Below, one piece after another: positions 1-9,433 of a DNA stretch of 64,000 bases. Both the position numbers and the translations under genes were made by a program. A model generated the notes under the pieces. The model was not told the DNA's origin. It did no database searches and was given only the letters and a program-made list of their open reading frames with translations. The first letter of the stretch is position 1. Each line of letters starts with the position of its first letter. Source of the stretch: M3007 sp044230315 (GTDB lineage Bacteria; Bacteroidota; Bacteroidia; Chitinophagales; Saprospiraceae); contig JBGARJ010000007.1 in assembly GCA_044230315.1 (NCBI GenBank), positions 1 to 64,000 on the forward strand, given 5' to 3'.

Positions 1-1
1 T

Positions 2-349
2 TGCTTCTGCCTGGATTGCTGCAAAGCCGGTTATAAGATTGCCGGTACAGACATGTTTTACGGCGAAAAAAACAATCAGGGTGCCTATGTCTTTCAAAGC
101 ACTCCGTTGACTGCCGACAAATATGATGTAGCCAAAAAATTGCGCGATGAACTGCCGGCAGAGTTGTTGAATGAAAACGGCAAAACGTACGCCTGCGGTG
201 GTTGCGCCGACCAGCCCGTATATTATGTGGAGATGAAAAAGGATAATGTTACGTACCACTGGCAAATTGATTCCCAAACCGACGGCTTCCCGGATTACGT
301 CAAGGCTTACAGCGCAAAAATCAGCGATGTGCTGTACCAGTTGCAATAA
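2..349 (+). CDS. C-terminal part of an unknown Cys-rich protein (cut by window edge)
   Basis: The reading frame is already open at the first bases and runs to TAA at 347-349, so this is the 3' end of a gene that begins outside the window. An internal ATG at 53 gives a 98-residue version, but upstream codons in the same frame encode a Cys-rich stretch (CFCLDCC), so the gene very likely starts earlier. The visible part has a second Cys pair (CGGC) and no membrane segment. I do not recognise the family. It is followed on the same strand, after a 69-bp gap, by a lipoprotein gene. Confidence 0.5.
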   Translation, partial: CFCLDCCKAGYKIAGTDMFYGEKNNQGAYVFQSTPLTADKYDVAKKLRDELPAELLNENGKTYACGGCADQPVYYVEMKKDNVTYHWQIDSQTDGFPDYVKAYSAKISDVLYQLQ

Positions 350-418
350 GTTTGCACCTGCAGGCCAAATGAGCGTATATTTGGAGACCATATCAAACTC
401 CTAAGTTCATTGCTACAT

Positions 419-1153
419 ATGCGTTCCACATGGATTGCGCTCACCCTTATTTTGGGGTTGAGCGCTTGTGTCAGCACCTATTATTACCGCCCGGCTGCCA
501 CGCAACCGGGTCAGATGGAAGCGGTATATACAAGAGGATTGCCCGGGCTGCGCTCGCGGCAATTCGGAGGGGATCTCACCGCGGGGCTGAGTGCCCGCGG
601 TGAAAAAGACCTCAGCCTGCTCGTGTATGTGTACAACGACAGCGACTCCGCCTACACCTTCGACCCCGAAGCGATCAAGGCCAGCGGGTATGATGCCTTT
701 GGCCAAATGCAACCGCTGCGCGTTTTCGGCGCCGAAGAATATCGGCGTTGGAAAAATACCCGGGATATTCTCATCGGCACGGCAATCGTGATCGGCACAG
801 TCGCCGCCATTATTGCCGTTTCAAAAGCGACCGACCATCACCACGGATCGTCATCGTCGGGCGGCGGCGGCGACCGGGGGGGATGGCATGCCGATTACTT
901 CACAACACTGGATTGGATCGACTTCTCGTTCAATACCGCCTTTCTTATCGCCTCGGCGCCGCCTCCGACGGTAGTCCCGGAAGTGCCGGAAGACGGTCTT
1001 ATCCGCAAGCAGACGCTGAACCCCGGAGAAGCGATTCAAGGGGTTGTAAAAATCCGGGGGAACAGCAGTTTTCTGCACCGGATTTTGATCGAAGTTCCGG
1101 TAGCCGGCGCTTACCATAAATTCATTTTTGAACACCGGACGCCGGTGCGCTGA
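419..1153 (+). CDS. Predicted lipoprotein with central hydrophobic segment and His/Gly-rich linker
   Basis: The protein starts with a type II signal peptide (MRSTWIALTLILGLSAC, lipid-attachment Cys about residue 17), so it is probably anchored in the envelope. I chose the ATG at 419 over an upstream TTG at 410 because it gives the compact signal peptide. Residues about 115-137 form a second hydrophobic stretch (ILIGTAIVIGTVAAIIAVS), followed by a DHHHG and Ser/Gly-rich linker and a C-terminal domain of unknown type. The function is not recognisable. It lies 14 bp upstream of the glycosyltransferase-like gene and may be co-transcribed with it. Confidence 0.65.
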   Translation: MRSTWIALTLILGLSACVSTYYYRPAATQPGQMEAVYTRGLPGLRSRQFGGDLTAGLSARGEKDLSLLVYVYNDSDSAYTFDPEAIKASGYDAFGQMQPLRVFGAEEYRRWKNTRDILIGTAIVIGTVAAIIAVSKATDHHHGSSSSGGGGDRGGWHADYFTTLDWIDFSFNTAFLIASAPPPTVVPEVPEDGLIRKQTLNPGEAIQGVVKIRGNSSFLHRILIEVPVAGAYHKFIFEHRTPVR

Positions 1154-1167
1154 ATTACTTTTGCGCC

Positions 1168-2550
1168 ATGCCCGGCGCCCACTCGTTCTATCTTCGCCTC
1201 GCCATCAGTGCAGCCATGCTCGTGGGAGTATGGCAATTGGGCTGTTGCATACAACGGCCTGACTTTCAACCACTCATCCTGGTATACACCCTACTTTTTG
1301 CGGCATACCTCTGGATAATTTGGCAAAAGGAGCGAGACAATAACTTGATCTGGTTCCTCGGATTAGGTCTTGCCCTGCGGGTCGTGCTGTTATTTTGCTT
1401 GCCGAACTTGTCGGACGACTTTTACCGATTCCTGTGGGACGGCCGCCTGTCGGCATACGGCATTCATCCCTTTGCGCACCCACCCTCCTATTTTATAACG
1501 CTACCCGCAATACCCGGCATTACACCGGAATTGTTTCACCGGCTCAACTCACCCGACTACTATACTGTGTATCCACCAGTGTGCCAGGGTGTGTTTTGGA
1601 TGGCAGCCAAAATATTCCCGGAAAGCGTATCGGGGGGTGTTTTTGTCCTGAAGCTATTTTTGTTGGTTTGTGAAGCCGGCACTATCGCACTTTTAACGCG
1701 GTTTCACCAACCGGCAACCGGGATTAATGCGGGGCTGGCCTACGCTCTGAACCCGCTGGTGCTGCTCGAAATCAGCGGCAACTGCCATTTCGAGGGCGCG
1801 ATGTTGTTTTTTTTACTGGCGGGATGTCTTGCTTTATACAGGGAACGCCTTTTGTTATCAGCGGGTTTTTGGGCGCTCGCCACGGCCAGTAAATTGGTCC
1901 CCTTGCTTTTTCTGCCCATTGTATGGGCCCAGCTTGGCTGGCGAAGGGGATTTCGTTTTATTGCGCTATTCGCCCTGATCTGCGCAGGGCTGTTTGCACC
2001 GCTGCTGCAACCGGAAATCGTGCGCAACATGGCCGGAAGCCTCAACCTGTACTTCCGCCAGTTTGAATTCAACGCCAGTTTATATTACGTGTTGAAATGG
2101 GCCGGTCAGGCGCTGGCTCCGCCGTCGATGGATGTGGCGCGCACGCTGGGGCCGGTACTGGCACTCTTGGTGGGCTGCGGGGTGTTGCTATTGGCCTTTG
2201 GAATAAGCAGGTACTCGAAGAAGCGCAACCAGCCGCAAGCATTGCCTGTTTTTTCGGGCCCAAGTGGATTTAACATGTTGGCTGCCATGGTGTTGGCTTC
2301 CACGCTGTACCTCGTTTTTTCCACTACGGTACACCCCTGGTATATTACCCTGCCGTTTGCCCTGAGCCTGCTTACCCCATGGCGGTACCCGCTGGTGTGG
2401 ACAGGCGCCGCAGCCTTTTCGTACAGCCATTACGCTGGCGGCGGATTCCGTGAACAATACGGTTGGATTGCGTTGGAATACCTGTTGGTTGTTGGAGCAT
2501 TCCTTGCAGATGTCAGAAGAATCAGGCTGAACTGGCTGGAATCCCGATAA
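1168..2550 (+). CDS. GT-C fold mannosyltransferase-like multi-pass membrane protein
   Basis: This 460-residue protein is built of many hydrophobic segments. An N-terminal extracytoplasmic loop (residues about 85-98) carries NLSDDFYRFLWDGR. An acidic pair in the first loop followed by RxxWDGR is typical of polyprenol-phosphate-dependent GT-C glycosyltransferases of the MptB/GT87 type. A later VHPWYITLPFAL segment also fits that superfamily. The likely role is transfer of a hexose, often mannose, from a polyprenyl-phosphate donor to an envelope glycan or lipid. Donor and acceptor cannot be told from the sequence. The start is the ATG at 1168, 14 bp after the preceding stop. Confidence 0.65.
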   Translation: MPGAHSFYLRLAISAAMLVGVWQLGCCIQRPDFQPLILVYTLLFAAYLWIIWQKERDNNLIWFLGLGLALRVVLLFCLPNLSDDFYRFLWDGRLSAYGIHPFAHPPSYFITLPAIPGITPELFHRLNSPDYYTVYPPVCQGVFWMAAKIFPESVSGGVFVLKLFLLVCEAGTIALLTRFHQPATGINAGLAYALNPLVLLEISGNCHFEGAMLFFLLAGCLALYRERLLLSAGFWALATASKLVPLLFLPIVWAQLGWRRGFRFIALFALICAGLFAPLLQPEIVRNMAGSLNLYFRQFEFNASLYYVLKWAGQALAPPSMDVARTLGPVLALLVGCGVLLLAFGISRYSKKRNQPQALPVFSGPSGFNMLAAMVLASTLYLVFSTTVHPWYITLPFALSLLTPWRYPLVWTGAAAFSYSHYAGGGFREQYGWIALEYLLVVGAFLADVRRIRLNWLESR

Positions 2551-2779
2551 GAACGCGTTTGGATTTTCACGCAGCTTTAGTGGCTGGCTGGCCGGCCGAC
2601 TCCAGTGGAGTGTTGGCCCGCCCAATTAAATTCTTGGGTTGAACAGCGAAAAATCGCAGCTACAGTGTTAAGGCACATCCCTTTGAAAATGAACATTGTA
2701 TAAAATTTCGATTTGGTAAAAGATTTACGTTTATTAAATTTCTACAAAAATTTTACGAAAATTTTCCGGCACTGAACGC

Positions 2780-2787
2780 TACCTTTG
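2780..2787 (+). promoter_or_regulatory. Possible Bacteroidota -7 promoter element for susC leader
   Basis: TACCTTTG matches the Bacteroidota -7 consensus TAnnTTTG. No clear TTG/TTTG -33 element lies 18-20 bases upstream, so the promoter is only weakly supported. Transcription from it would start near 2793 and run into the hairpin at 2857. Confidence 0.35.
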
Positions 2788-2856
2788 GCAGTAGAAAATA
2801 ATCCAGTCAAAATTTGCAATCATTTGCAGACCAAATTAAACTTTCCAGTTGCTTAG

Positions 2857-2909
2857 ACGCTGATCGCCAGACACGGTATTCCGAGATCTGGCTATCAGCG
2901 TTTTTTTTT
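2857..2909 (+). terminator. Terminator-like hairpin in the susC leader
   Basis: The arms are ACGCTGAT + GCCAGA (2857-2871) and TCTGGC + ATCAGCGT (2887-2901). They pair over 14 bp with one mismatch around a 15-base loop, followed directly by nine T residues (2901-2909). It sits about 195 bp before the susC start rather than after the upstream gene (ends 2550). It may therefore end a short leader RNA or act as an attenuator. Confidence 0.7.
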
Positions 2910-3103
2910 GAGCAATTCAAATGAACCTCCCCTAAATCAAAGAAGCAAAGTTTAATCCGCCTTACTGTATTCATTTTACCTAAGACTTAAGTTATCGAAT
3001 GCTGCCCTTGGGTTGCAACGGAGCTAATTCCCAACGGTGTCTTCTGAAATTGAATGCAAAAAAGGAACTCATCCAAATATTTGTTAACCAATTCAAATTT
3101 AGT

Positions 3104-6100
3104 ATGAAGCAATTACTAACAACTCTCATGCTGCTGTTAGGTGTGGTGAGCATTTCGCTTGCCCAGCGTACAGTAGTAGGTACGGTTTCCGGCGATGACG
3201 GAGATGTACTCATCGGCGCCTCCATCAGGGTCAAGGGAACCAACTCGGGCGCCCTGACGGATATCAACGGCCGGTATTCCGTTTCCGTTCCTGCAGGAGC
3301 TACCGTCCTTGTGTACTCCTACACGGGTCACAAAACCCAGGAAATTACGCTGGGCCCATCGAACACGGTTGATGTCGTGCTCGAGGCAGGCACCAAACTG
3401 GAGGAAGTGGTAGTCACCGCTACGGGACTTGCCCGGAACAAAAGCGACGTGGTTTATGCCAACCAAACGGTCAACTCCTCCGATCTCAATTCAGTCACGA
3501 ACAAAAGCGTGCTAAACGCTTTGCAAGGGAAAGTGGCCGGCGTCAAAATCAACTCCGCTTCCGGAGCCGTCGGCGCCTCTACCCGTATCGTTCTCCGGGG
3601 TGAAACCTCGCTGACGCAAGGCAATAACGCGCTGATTGTTGTAGACGGCGTACCCGTCAACAACTCTGCCGCTTCGGGCGGCGGCGGAACGGGTAAAGCC
3701 GGCGACCGCGACAACTATGTGGACTTCGGCAACCGCGGCAACGACATCAACCCCGACGATATTGAAAGCGTCACGGTGTTGAAAGGGCCGGCCGCCACCA
3801 CGCTGTTTGGCTCGCGCGGCGGCTCCGGCGTTATCCTGATCACGACCAAAAAAGGGAAGCGCGGCGATAAAGCCAATATTACCTTTTCGTCGTCCTACAG
3901 CGAAGAAATGCCTTATCTGGTTTACAAACCGCAGCAACAGTTCGGTTCCGGTTATAAATCCTGCAACGGTTGCGGCGGCGGTATCGACATTTTTATGGGT
4001 GAAAACTTTGCCTGGGGCGCTCCGCTGGACGGCCAGTTGATTCCCTGGACCGGCGCGCCAGCCGATGCGGATGGCAACCTGATTCCGTTGAACAATGGCA
4101 AGATCGAGCAATTGGTCCGCCCGTACAGCGCGGTCAAAGACAACCTGAAACACTTCTTCGATGTCGGCAATACCGCCCGCAACAGTATTGCGATTGACGG
4201 CGGAACCGAAAAGTTTACCTATTACCTGTCGTACACCAACTTTACCAACAACGGTATCGTGCACAACACCAAACTGAACAAGCACAACCTGTTGTTGAAT
4301 GTTGGCTCGCAATTCTCCACCAAACTGCGTTCCGACTTTTCGCTGAGCTATTCCAAAATTAACCAGCGCGGCGCCACGGAAGGCGGTTATCCGTTCGGTT
4401 ATTCTTCCGGCACACCGGCCATGGCTTTTGCCACGCAAACGCCGCCGAATATTCCGTTTGCCGAATTGCGCAATTACAACAGCCCGTACCACGATTTCAA
4501 AGGGTTCTATGGCCAATATTCGATCAACCCGTTCTATATCCTGGACCAACAAGATGTGCGGAACACGGTCGACAACATCGTCTCGAGCGTTTCGCTGACC
4601 TTCACGCCTGTCCAGTATCTGTCGGTAGTGGGAAAAATCAGCACCAACTTTATCACCAGCAACGTGACCGAAAAGGGTCCAAAATTCGCCTATGAAAGAA
4701 CCCTTTCCTGGTCGGACGGCACCCTGAGCGACTTCGAAAGTCCGCGGAACGCCTTTAGCCTGGGCTACTACAAAGAAAGCACCAACCGGATCATTCACAT
4801 GATCTATGATGCGTATGCCAACTATTCGAGGCCGCTTGGTGAAAACTTCAAGATCAGCTCCACACTGGGCTTCAACTCCATCGATCAGGCCAACCGCTTC
4901 GTTGCGGGCACTACTGTCGGCGGTCTTGTTATTCCGGATTTCTACGATCTGACGAACTCGGCTGAATCGCCGCGGGCTTCGGCCGCTTCGGGCAAATACC
5001 GGATCATGGGCGGTTATTTTAACACATCGCTCGGGTTTAAAAACTGGGTGTTTGGCGAATATTCCGCCCGCCAGGACTACTCCTCCACGCTGCCGAAAGA
5101 CAAAAGAGGATTCTTCTATCAGGGCGGCGGCTTGTCGATCGTACCGACCAACCTCGAAACGGTGCACCTCGGCCCGCTTAACTTCCTCAAGATCAGAACG
5201 GGCATCGGTACCGCCGGTAAAGATGCGCCGCAATACCGGCTCGATAGCTACTACGGCCTGAACCCGCTGCTGCTGGATTTGGGCGACGATTACCAGGTTC
5301 GCTTCCCCTTCAACGGTCAACCGGGCGCTCAAAAATTGAACGTTATCGGCAACCCGGATCTGAAACCCGAACTTTCCGTAACGGCTGAAGCTGGTGTTGA
5401 CCTCGGGTTCCTCGACAACCGCATTGAGATCGAGTACACGTACTACCACATCAATTCGAAGAACCAAATCGTGGATGTAAACATCCCCTGGTCTTCGGGC
5501 TATTCGGTTATTCCGTTGAATATCGGCCGCATGACCAACAAAGGTCATGAGCTGGCGGTACGGCTCAATGTCGTACGCAGCCGCATGTTCGACTGGAAAT
5601 TGTACGGCTCGTGGTCGAAAAATAAGAACGTTGTGGAAGAGATCATCAAAAACGAGGATAATACCGACGAGTTGAATATTTACACCAGCCTGGTTCACTT
5701 TGCTGGTCACGGTTCGTTGAACCTGGTGGCAGCCGAAGGCAAGCCGTTTGGCACCTTTAAAGGCACGACCTACCAGTATGATCCGCAAGGTCATCTCATT
5801 GTGGATGCCGTCGGTAATCCGAAGCAAAGTACGACGCTGGAGTATCTGGGCGACTACCAGCCCAAATTCCTGGCCTCTTTGGGTACTGAAATCCGGGTGA
5901 TGAAAAACCTGTCCATCCGCGCCTTATTGGACGGTAAAAAAGGCGGTTTATTCTATTCCGGAACAGCCGTAAGCACCGAATTCAACGGTACGGCCCAAAC
6001 CACCGTGATCCACGACCGGCAACCGTTTGTTGTAGAGAATAGCGTTGTGGCCGACGGCAGTGGCGGTTTTACGACCAACACGACGGAAACAAGCGCCTAC

Positions 6101-6388
6101 AATTATTTCAAAGCACAACCTGCTGGCGCTTACCTGTTCGATGCTTCTTACCTGAAATTGCGCGAAGTCGCCATCTCCTACTCCTTCCCGAGCACCCGAC
6201 TGGGAATGTTCAAAGGCCTCACGATCGGTGTTTTCGGCAAAAACCTGAAATACTGGGTGGCCAAGGAAAACGTATTTGCTGATCCGGAAGTCGGTGGCGT
6301 CGGCGGCGCTTCTGACGCAGTGGGTATTGAAACAACCACGACGCCCAGCACGAAAAGCTATGGTGCGGAGATCAGACTTAACTTCTAA
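3104..6388 (+). CDS. SusC/RagA family TonB-linked outer membrane transporter (first copy)
   Basis: This is a TonB-dependent outer membrane channel that imports a bound polymer or oligomer together with the SusD lipoprotein encoded next to it. The start is set to ATG 3104, which opens a clear signal peptide (MKQLLTTLMLLLGVVSISLAQ). An upstream in-frame ATG at 2999 adds only a non-signal extension. Residues about 22-95 form the carboxypeptidase-regulatory-like domain (RTVVGTVSGDDGD...). The plug follows at about 115-245, with IVLRGETSLTQGNNALIVVD and NPDDIESVTVLKGPAATTLF. The rest is a 22-strand-type barrel. Length is 1094 residues, normal for SusC. The substrate cannot be inferred because no glycoside hydrolase or peptidase is linked. 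Confidence 0.95.
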   Translation: MKQLLTTLMLLLGVVSISLAQRTVVGTVSGDDGDVLIGASIRVKGTNSGALTDINGRYSVSVPAGATVLVYSYTGHKTQEITLGPSNTVDVVLEAGTKLEEVVVTATGLARNKSDVVYANQTVNSSDLNSVTNKSVLNALQGKVAGVKINSASGAVGASTRIVLRGETSLTQGNNALIVVDGVPVNNSAASGGGGTGKAGDRDNYVDFGNRGNDINPDDIESVTVLKGPAATTLFGSRGGSGVILITTKKGKRGDKANITFSSSYSEEMPYLVYKPQQQFGSGYKSCNGCGGGIDIFMGENFAWGAPLDGQLIPWTGAPADADGNLIPLNNGKIEQLVRPYSAVKDNLKHFFDVGNTARNSIAIDGGTEKFTYYLSYTNFTNNGIVHNTKLNKHNLLLNVGSQFSTKLRSDFSLSYSKINQRGATEGGYPFGYSSGTPAMAFATQTPPNIPFAELRNYNSPYHDFKGFYGQYSINPFYILDQQDVRNTVDNIVSSVSLTFTPVQYLSVVGKISTNFITSNVTEKGPKFAYERTLSWSDGTLSDFESPRNAFSLGYYKESTNRIIHMIYDAYANYSRPLGENFKISSTLGFNSIDQANRFVAGTTVGGLVIPDFYDLTNSAESPRASAASGKYRIMGGYFNTSLGFKNWVFGEYSARQDYSSTLPKDKRGFFYQGGGLSIVPTNLETVHLGPLNFLKIRTGIGTAGKDAPQYRLDSYYGLNPLLLDLGDDYQVRFPFNGQPGAQKLNVIGNPDLKPELSVTAEAGVDLGFLDNRIEIEYTYYHINSKNQIVDVNIPWSSGYSVIPLNIGRMTNKGHELAVRLNVVRSRMFDWKLYGSWSKNKNVVEEIIKNEDNTDELNIYTSLVHFAGHGSLNLVAAEGKPFGTFKGTTYQYDPQGHLIVDAVGNPKQSTTLEYLGDYQPKFLASLGTEIRVMKNLSIRALLDGKKGGLFYSGTAVSTEFNGTAQTTVIHDRQPFVVENSVVADGSGGFTTNTTETSAYNYFKAQPAGAYLFDASYLKLREVAISYSFPSTRLGMFKGLTIGVFGKNLKYWVAKENVFADPEVGGVGGASDAVGIETTTTPSTKSYGAEIRLNF

Positions 6389-6406
6389 TTCTAAAAGGAA
6401 TCATTC

Positions 6407-7891
6407 ATGAATACCTATAAATATAAATTCTTTATCCTGCTGATCGTTGGCATGGGTATTTCCTTCCCTTCGTGTAAGGATTATCTGGATGTCAATGTCG
6501 ATCCCAACCAGGCGACCACCTCCCGAATCGACTTGCAGCTGAGCTCGGCCCAGTTGCAAACGGCCATTGGCATCGGGCAACGGATATTCCCCAACCTGGC
6601 CATCTTTTGCCAATACTACACCGGCGGCCCCGGGGTGTCGCTGGGCGACCCGGACCAACACAAATGGGCATCTTCGGAAAGCAGTGAGGTATTTAACCGC
6701 CTGTACAGAAGTAACGTTAACCTGGAATTTATCACTAAAAATTCCACGGAAGCCTACTATATCGCCATTGCCAAAATTATGAAAGCCTACAATTTCCAGG
6801 TAAATGCCGACCTGTTTGGCAATATTCCGTACAATGAGGCTTTGAAAGGCGATATCGCAGACGGTTCCATCCTGGCCCCTACCTATGACAATGCAAAAGA
6901 CGTGGTGTACCCGGCCATGGAAAGCGAATTGTTGGAAGCCATCGACCTCCTCGAACGCGGCGGCGCCTACTTAATCCCCGGCGCAGATGACCTGATTTAC
7001 GGCGGCGATTTGACAAAATGGGACAAATTCGCCCATAGCCTGCTGTTGAAAATGTATCTCCGGGAGGGCACTTCGGCCAGCCTTGCCAAAGCAGATCTGC
7101 TCTACGGCGGCAACGACGACGCATTTATTCTTACCAACGACGAAGGCGCCTTCGTGGCGTTCCCCGGCGGTTCGAACGACAGCAACCCCTTCTGGAAAGC
7201 GGCTAAAAGTACGGCACTAGGCAACTATTACGTGGCTACAACAACAGTCCTGGATCACTTGGGCGCTACCCAAGACCCGCGGATCGATGCTTTCTTCGAC
7301 AGGGCTCCCGATGGCACGCACAAAGGCCTGTATCCCGGCGATATCTCCAGCCAACCGCCGAATGCAACGTTCTCCCGCCCTGCCGGTGCACTCAAGGCTG
7401 CAGGCGGCCTGATTTTCAGCCCGACCGCACCCGTATTCTTGATGTCGGCTTGGGAAAGCAATTTGTTGCTGGCCGAGTTAATTGCCAAAACAAAAACGCC
7501 AACGGATGCCGTGGATGCTTACAATGCTGCCGTACAAGCCAGCTTTGAATATCTTGGCCTGGACGCCACCGATGCTGACGACTACCTGGCAGCAGCCGGT
7601 GCAATGAGCACCACTGATCTGAAAAGCGCCATTAAATCCATCGCTCTTCAAAAGTGGACATGCATGGACGGCTTGCAACCGGTAGAATCGTGGATAGAAA
7701 CCAGGAGATTGGACAATGCCAGCAACCCGATCTTCGCTTCGACCGGCGGCATTTTCCAATCGCCCAAGAAAAATTCCCTGGGCGCCGGGGTATATCCGAG
7801 CATTCTGCCCTACCCGGAAACAGAAGAAAGCCTGAATAAAAACTTCCCGGGCCAACATCTGATCACAGACAAAGTATTTTGGGACCAATAA
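6407..7891 (+). CDS. SusD/RagB family outer membrane lipoprotein
   Basis: This is the surface lipoprotein that caps the SusC channel and binds substrate. The signal peptide ends in a lipobox with Cys about residue 23 (ISFPSC), followed by KDYLDVNVDPN, the usual SusD start. The 494-residue length and sequence fit the SusD-like_2 subgroup, which has helical TPR-like repeats. It lies 18 bp after the SusC gene and is clearly in the same operon. The ligand is unknown. Confidence 0.93.
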   Translation: MNTYKYKFFILLIVGMGISFPSCKDYLDVNVDPNQATTSRIDLQLSSAQLQTAIGIGQRIFPNLAIFCQYYTGGPGVSLGDPDQHKWASSESSEVFNRLYRSNVNLEFITKNSTEAYYIAIAKIMKAYNFQVNADLFGNIPYNEALKGDIADGSILAPTYDNAKDVVYPAMESELLEAIDLLERGGAYLIPGADDLIYGGDLTKWDKFAHSLLLKMYLREGTSASLAKADLLYGGNDDAFILTNDEGAFVAFPGGSNDSNPFWKAAKSTALGNYYVATTTVLDHLGATQDPRIDAFFDRAPDGTHKGLYPGDISSQPPNATFSRPAGALKAAGGLIFSPTAPVFLMSAWESNLLLAELIAKTKTPTDAVDAYNAAVQASFEYLGLDATDADDYLAAAGAMSTTDLKSAIKSIALQKWTCMDGLQPVESWIETRRLDNASNPIFASTGGIFQSPKKNSLGAGVYPSILPYPETEESLNKNFPGQHLITDKVFWDQ

Positions 7892-7905
7892 AAATTCAAT
7901 GAAAT

Positions 7906-8730
7906 ATGAAAAATAAGATTATATTGATCCTCGCGCTTTTTATTGGTAGCGGTATCTTACTGTTCACAGCTTGCCATAAACTGCCGGACGCTGATTCCGT
8001 ACCCAGACCAACATCTATTCCGTATATCGCTATTCAATATATCGAAGATGCGTATGTATACGGGTTGGGGCAAAGTACCGCATACTCCGACGTGCCTAAT
8101 GTTGTCGCCATTGCCGTTGACTCGGTGGTGGGCTTCGACGGCGGATATGGCGGCAAAACGGGCGCCGACTCCGTCAAAATCATGAAGAGCGATATTATTG
8201 GCTGGCCCGATACCACCAAAATCGGCGGCTACAGCATTACATTCCAGAAGTTCAACAAGTCGAACTACAAAGCCACGATCGGGTCGAATATCGTTATTGC
8301 CGGCTCTATTGCCAACCCTGGCCCAACGGCCATGGAGGGCACCTACAAAAGAACGTCCAATGGTGTACTGATCCAGCTAAAGAAAGTGTTCGACGGAGTG
8401 TATGTTATTGACAATCCGGGTGGCGCGGGTGTTCCGCCGTTCCCGTATTTGTTCTACAACTACAAGAACTCTTCGGGTGGCGACAGCCTGTCGTTCCCGA
8501 ACCAGAAGAATCCTTGTGGCGGCGGCCTGCAATTGGTAGACCCGGGCGCCCCGGTATCGTTGGCGAGTTCGGAATACACCAACAAGTATCCGCCCAAGAT
8601 TACCAATACATCGCCCTTCACGGTGAGTTGGAAAGTGTTTGAATTCCCCTCCGCCAGCGCATCTTCCGTCCATACGGGCGCAGCGCTGTGCCAATGGGGC
8701 CTGGCAGTCAGAACATTTGAGAAGCAATAA
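7906..8730 (+). CDS. Third lipoprotein of the SusCD operon, unknown function
   Basis: The N-terminus is a type II signal peptide (MKNKIILILALFIGSGILLFTAC, Cys about residue 23) followed by a 250-residue soluble domain rich in beta-prone and Gly/Tyr/Asp positions. It starts 14 bp after susD and ends before a strong terminator, so it is the last gene of the SusCD operon. Surface lipoproteins in this position often help bind the imported ligand, but I cannot assign a family. A repeated-looking VVxFDGGYGGKTGADS segment lies near residues 67-90. Confidence 0.75.
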   Translation: MKNKIILILALFIGSGILLFTACHKLPDADSVPRPTSIPYIAIQYIEDAYVYGLGQSTAYSDVPNVVAIAVDSVVGFDGGYGGKTGADSVKIMKSDIIGWPDTTKIGGYSITFQKFNKSNYKATIGSNIVIAGSIANPGPTAMEGTYKRTSNGVLIQLKKVFDGVYVIDNPGGAGVPPFPYLFYNYKNSSGGDSLSFPNQKNPCGGGLQLVDPGAPVSLASSEYTNKYPPKITNTSPFTVSWKVFEFPSASASSVHTGAALCQWGLAVRTFEKQ

Positions 8731-8761
8731 ATTCTAAGTTGCTTTTCAAAAATATTATTTA

Positions 8762-8796
8762 GCGGGGGTGCTGCATTGCAGCACCCCCGCTTTTTT
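8762..8796 (+). terminator. Rho-independent terminator after SusCD operon
   Basis: A 13-bp perfect GC-rich stem (GCGGGGGTGCTGC with GCAGCACCCCCGC, 8762-8774 and 8778-8790) has a 3-base loop and is followed by six T residues (8791-8796). It lies about 30 bp after the third lipoprotein gene. Confidence 0.9.
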
Positions 8797-8881
8797 ATGC
8801 CGGATAACGAAGTAAACGCCAGGAAAATAACTCCGGTTCTGAAAAGCGCCGATAGCGGTTCAGGAACCCGGGAAAAACAGT

Positions 8882-9412
8882 TCAGTCTTTTGAACTCTCC
8901 CCCACAAAATAGTCGTCGCGATTTTTGAACAGTACGTTGAAGGTCGTCATACTTCCATAGCAGCGGGTAATGTATTGCTGGAGGTTGATCTTATCCTCGT
9001 CGTTGAGTTTTTTGTGCGCGTTGATGCTTTGCTCGAGCACCCGAAGCCGGTCGCGCATCATGACGATCTTGTGAAAAAAGGTTTCGATCGGCACCTCTTT
9101 CGGTTGGACGCCTTCCGCCTGCAACACCATTTTGCCGCCTACCCATCGGTCGCCGAGGGGGACTTGTTCGAGGTTAGTACCCGCCCAGGTGCGCAGGATA
9201 CGGACCAGCGATCGTTCCGCTTCGGTAAAAGTGACCGGCTCTTCGGGTGCAATAGCCTCCACGACCTGCCAGGCACTGTATTCCTTGCCCACCATTTTTA
9301 TACCGAATTGAATAAAACAAACTTCGTACGCTGCCACATGCAGCCGGATAATCACCCCGTCGCCGAAGGCCGGGTGTTTGACGCGCGAACCGATTCCAAG
9401 CAGTTGATCCAT
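8882..9412 (-). CDS. Conserved small protein with N-terminal Tudor/KOW-like motif
   Basis: This is a 176-residue soluble protein. The N-terminus reads MDQLLGIGSRVKHPAFGDGV. The G-x-RV-x-HP-x-FG-x-G-x-I pattern is the signature of the small Tudor-like beta-barrel found at the C-terminus of UvrD/PcrA helicases and in many small proteins, where it often contacts RNA polymerase or nucleic acid. The C-terminal half is helical and charged. I cannot name a function. It is transcribed toward the SusCD terminator, 21 bp downstream of the CPBP protease gene and probably in one unit with it. Confidence 0.65.
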   Translation of the reverse strand: MDQLLGIGSRVKHPAFGDGVIIRLHVAAYEVCFIQFGIKMVGKEYSAWQVVEAIAPEEPVTFTEAERSLVRILRTWAGTNLEQVPLGDRWVGGKMVLQAEGVQPKEVPIETFFHKIVMMRDRLRVLEQSINAHKKLNDEDKINLQQYITRCYGSMTTFNVLFKNRDDYFVGESSKD

Positions 9413-9433
9413 GGATTACGTTTGAGTTTTATG

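Larger units (their letters stand above)
2551..3103. other. Intergenic region upstream of first susC (promoter and leader)
   Basis: No convincing gene lies in this 553-bp gap. It holds a GC-rich hairpin just after the mannosyltransferase gene (2594-2617, arms ACTCCA/TGGAGT, no T-run), an AT-rich stretch, a possible -7 element at 2780-2787 and a strong terminator-like hairpin at 2857-2909. The susC frame stays open upstream of 3104 to an ATG at 2999, but that extension does not look like a signal peptide. Confidence 0.6.

Noticed and set aside
3512..5827. Open frame of 771 codons on the minus strand across the first susC
   Set aside because: It lies fully antisense to a clear SusC gene, has no start context or recognisable domain, and arises from the codon bias of the sense strand.
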